This document shows positions 63,201 to 64,000 of a stretch of 64,000 nt of DNA, one piece after another. Both the position numbers and the translations under genes were made by a program. Source of the stretch: Chitinophaga sp. HK235 (GTDB taxonomy: Bacteria; Bacteroidota; Bacteroidia; Chitinophagales; Chitinophagaceae). A model generated the notes under the pieces. The model did not search any database and had not been told where the DNA came from. It was given only the letters and a program-made list of their open reading frames with translations. Every line of letters starts with the position of its first letter. The first letter of the stretch is position 1. The stretch covers positions 1,860,001 through 1,924,000 of the forward strand of contig NZ_CP073766.1 in assembly GCF_018255755.1 (NCBI RefSeq), written 5' to 3'.

Positions 63201-64000
63201 ATGAAAAAAAATCTGAAAGGACTCTCCCTCCCCTTTATGGCGATGGTTCTGGCCACTGGTTGTGCTAAAAACATGCAGGACAACCTCCGTGACACGCCTG
63301 GCAAATTGGACACAAAAGCCGGTATTGCTGCTGCCATCAGTCTGGACACCGCCACCATCACCCTTAACTGGGGCACCACCTACCAACGTTTAGAAGGATT
63401 CGGCGCTTTTGCAGGACGTGCCACTCCATTTTTTGAATCTCCCAAACGGGACAGCATCATGAAGCAGCTGTGGGGAACAGACGGCTTGCAATTAAACATG
63501 ATCCGTGGGGAAGTAATGTATAATTATCCTTTTGACAAAACCACCGGTACCGTTACCATTCAGCCTGCAGGAACAAGCGTTGATATGGATATCACCAGTG
63601 CAGGATACCAGGCGCTTACCAGCGCACAGAAAGCCCAACTGGCGCAGCTGTGGATTCTGAAAAAGGTTAAAGAACGCTACCAGACACCGATTATGTTTGC
63701 CAGCACCTGGACACCACCACTGTCCATGAAAACAAACCCCAACAGCGAAAGCGGCAAAAACTTCAATGGTCTCAACTATAGCTGCTGCTCTACAGATTTT
63801 GCCAATTACCTGGCAGGATTCACCAAAGCCTATCAGAACGAGGGTATCAATTTTTACGGCATCTCCCCCAGCAACGAACCGGAGAATGTATTCTCCGACT
63901 GGGCCGCCTCTTACTGGACAGCTGGTCACCTGGGTGAGTTCATCACCAATAATCTCCGGCCGGCATTAAACGCCAAAGGACTGAATACCGTTAAAATTAT
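63201..64000 (+). CDS. GH30-family glycoside hydrolase, lipoprotein; partial, runs off the right edge
   Basis: 266 residues seen. The N-terminus MKKNLKGLSLPFMAMVLATG then Cys21 is a lipoprotein signal with lipobox LATGC. The mature protein starts a (beta/alpha)8 GH30 fold: LNWGTTYQRLEGFGAFAGRA, then FASTWTPPLSMKTN and GINFYGISPSNEPENVFSDW. Glu226 in NEP is the expected acid/base; the nucleophile lies beyond the window. Family members act on beta-glucans, glucosylceramide or glucuronoxylan. The protein would be attached to the outer membrane and exposed to polysaccharide. Substrate cannot be decided. Confidence 0.87.
   Translation, partial: MKKNLKGLSLPFMAMVLATGCAKNMQDNLRDTPGKLDTKAGIAAAISLDTATITLNWGTTYQRLEGFGAFAGRATPFFESPKRDSIMKQLWGTDGLQLNMIRGEVMYNYPFDKTTGTVTIQPAGTSVDMDITSAGYQALTSAQKAQLAQLWILKKVKERYQTPIMFASTWTPPLSMKTNPNSESGKNFNGLNYSCCSTDFANYLAGFTKAYQNEGINFYGISPSNEPENVFSDWAASYWTAGHLGEFITNNLRPALNAKGLNTVKI

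Noticed and set aside
1..64000. CRISPR arrays, rRNA genes, phage structural genes, integrases
   Set aside because: No regularly spaced repeats, rRNA sequences or phage/integrase proteins were seen; the only mobile element is the IS3-family copy.

Overview
The window looks like a chromosome segment from a Bacteroidota bacterium, most likely Chitinophagaceae (Chitinophaga-like). Evidence: several SusC/Oar-type and siderophore-type TonB-dependent outer membrane proteins with carboxypeptidase-regulatory N-termini, a GLPGLI-family protein, promoters of the Bacteroidota type (TTTG, about 19 bp, TAnnTTTG), weak Shine-Dalgarno sites and moderate GC. No species can be named from the sequence alone.

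Region 1 (1-30300) is a hybrid NRPS/trans-AT PKS cluster, nearly all on the minus strand with 4-bp overlaps or very short gaps. In transcription order: C-A-PCP; docking-C-A-PCP; docking-C-A-PCP-C-A-PCP; a discrete acyltransferase; KS-(vestigial AT)-KR-ACP-C; a B12-type radical SAM enzyme resembling PhpK; C-lobe-A-PCP-C-A(interrupted)-PCP; a small secreted protein; an HTTM membrane protein. A further PKS protein starting with a dehydratase domain runs off the left edge. Reading the ten-residue specificity codes by eye suggests Gly - Thr - Ala - (Lys-like basic) - malonate-type ketide - (Dab-like) - (Gln-like). No thioesterase, epimerase, Sfp-type transferase or exporter is visible. The most unusual features are a GNAT-like domain of about 250 residues inside the last adenylation domain, a dead AT remnant paired with a free-standing AT, and the radical SAM enzyme in the middle of the operon.

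Region 2 (30300-41500) holds mixed chromosomal genes: two TonB-dependent outer membrane proteins, a DUF218/YdcF protein, a decayed AraC/SDR gene junction, a serine beta-lactamase-like hydrolase, an APH-family kinase, a DUF1801 protein and a GT23-like fucosyltransferase. Two strong bidirectional hairpins separate convergent genes.

Region 3 (about 41735-48815) is an AT-rich segment bounded by an intact tRNA-Lys(TTT) gene and a degenerate direct copy of the tRNA 3' end plus its terminator. It contains a small secreted protein, a GLPGLI protein, a TonB-type outer membrane protein split by an IS3-family (IS407-like) element with a 4-bp target duplication, and a TetR regulator. It looks like an old tRNA-associated insertion whose integrase is absent or lost.

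Region 4 (48900-64000) contains a DinB-like protein, an uncharacterised acidic protein, an Rnl5-type RNA ligase, a run of FtsX-type permease, diadenylate-cyclase-like protein and TonB receptor genes, then an aspT-aspD-ansB operon (secreted asparaginase, aspartate 4-decarboxylase, aspartate:alanine antiporter) ending in a clear terminator. A hypothetical membrane-anchored protein and the start of a secreted GH30 glycosidase close the window.
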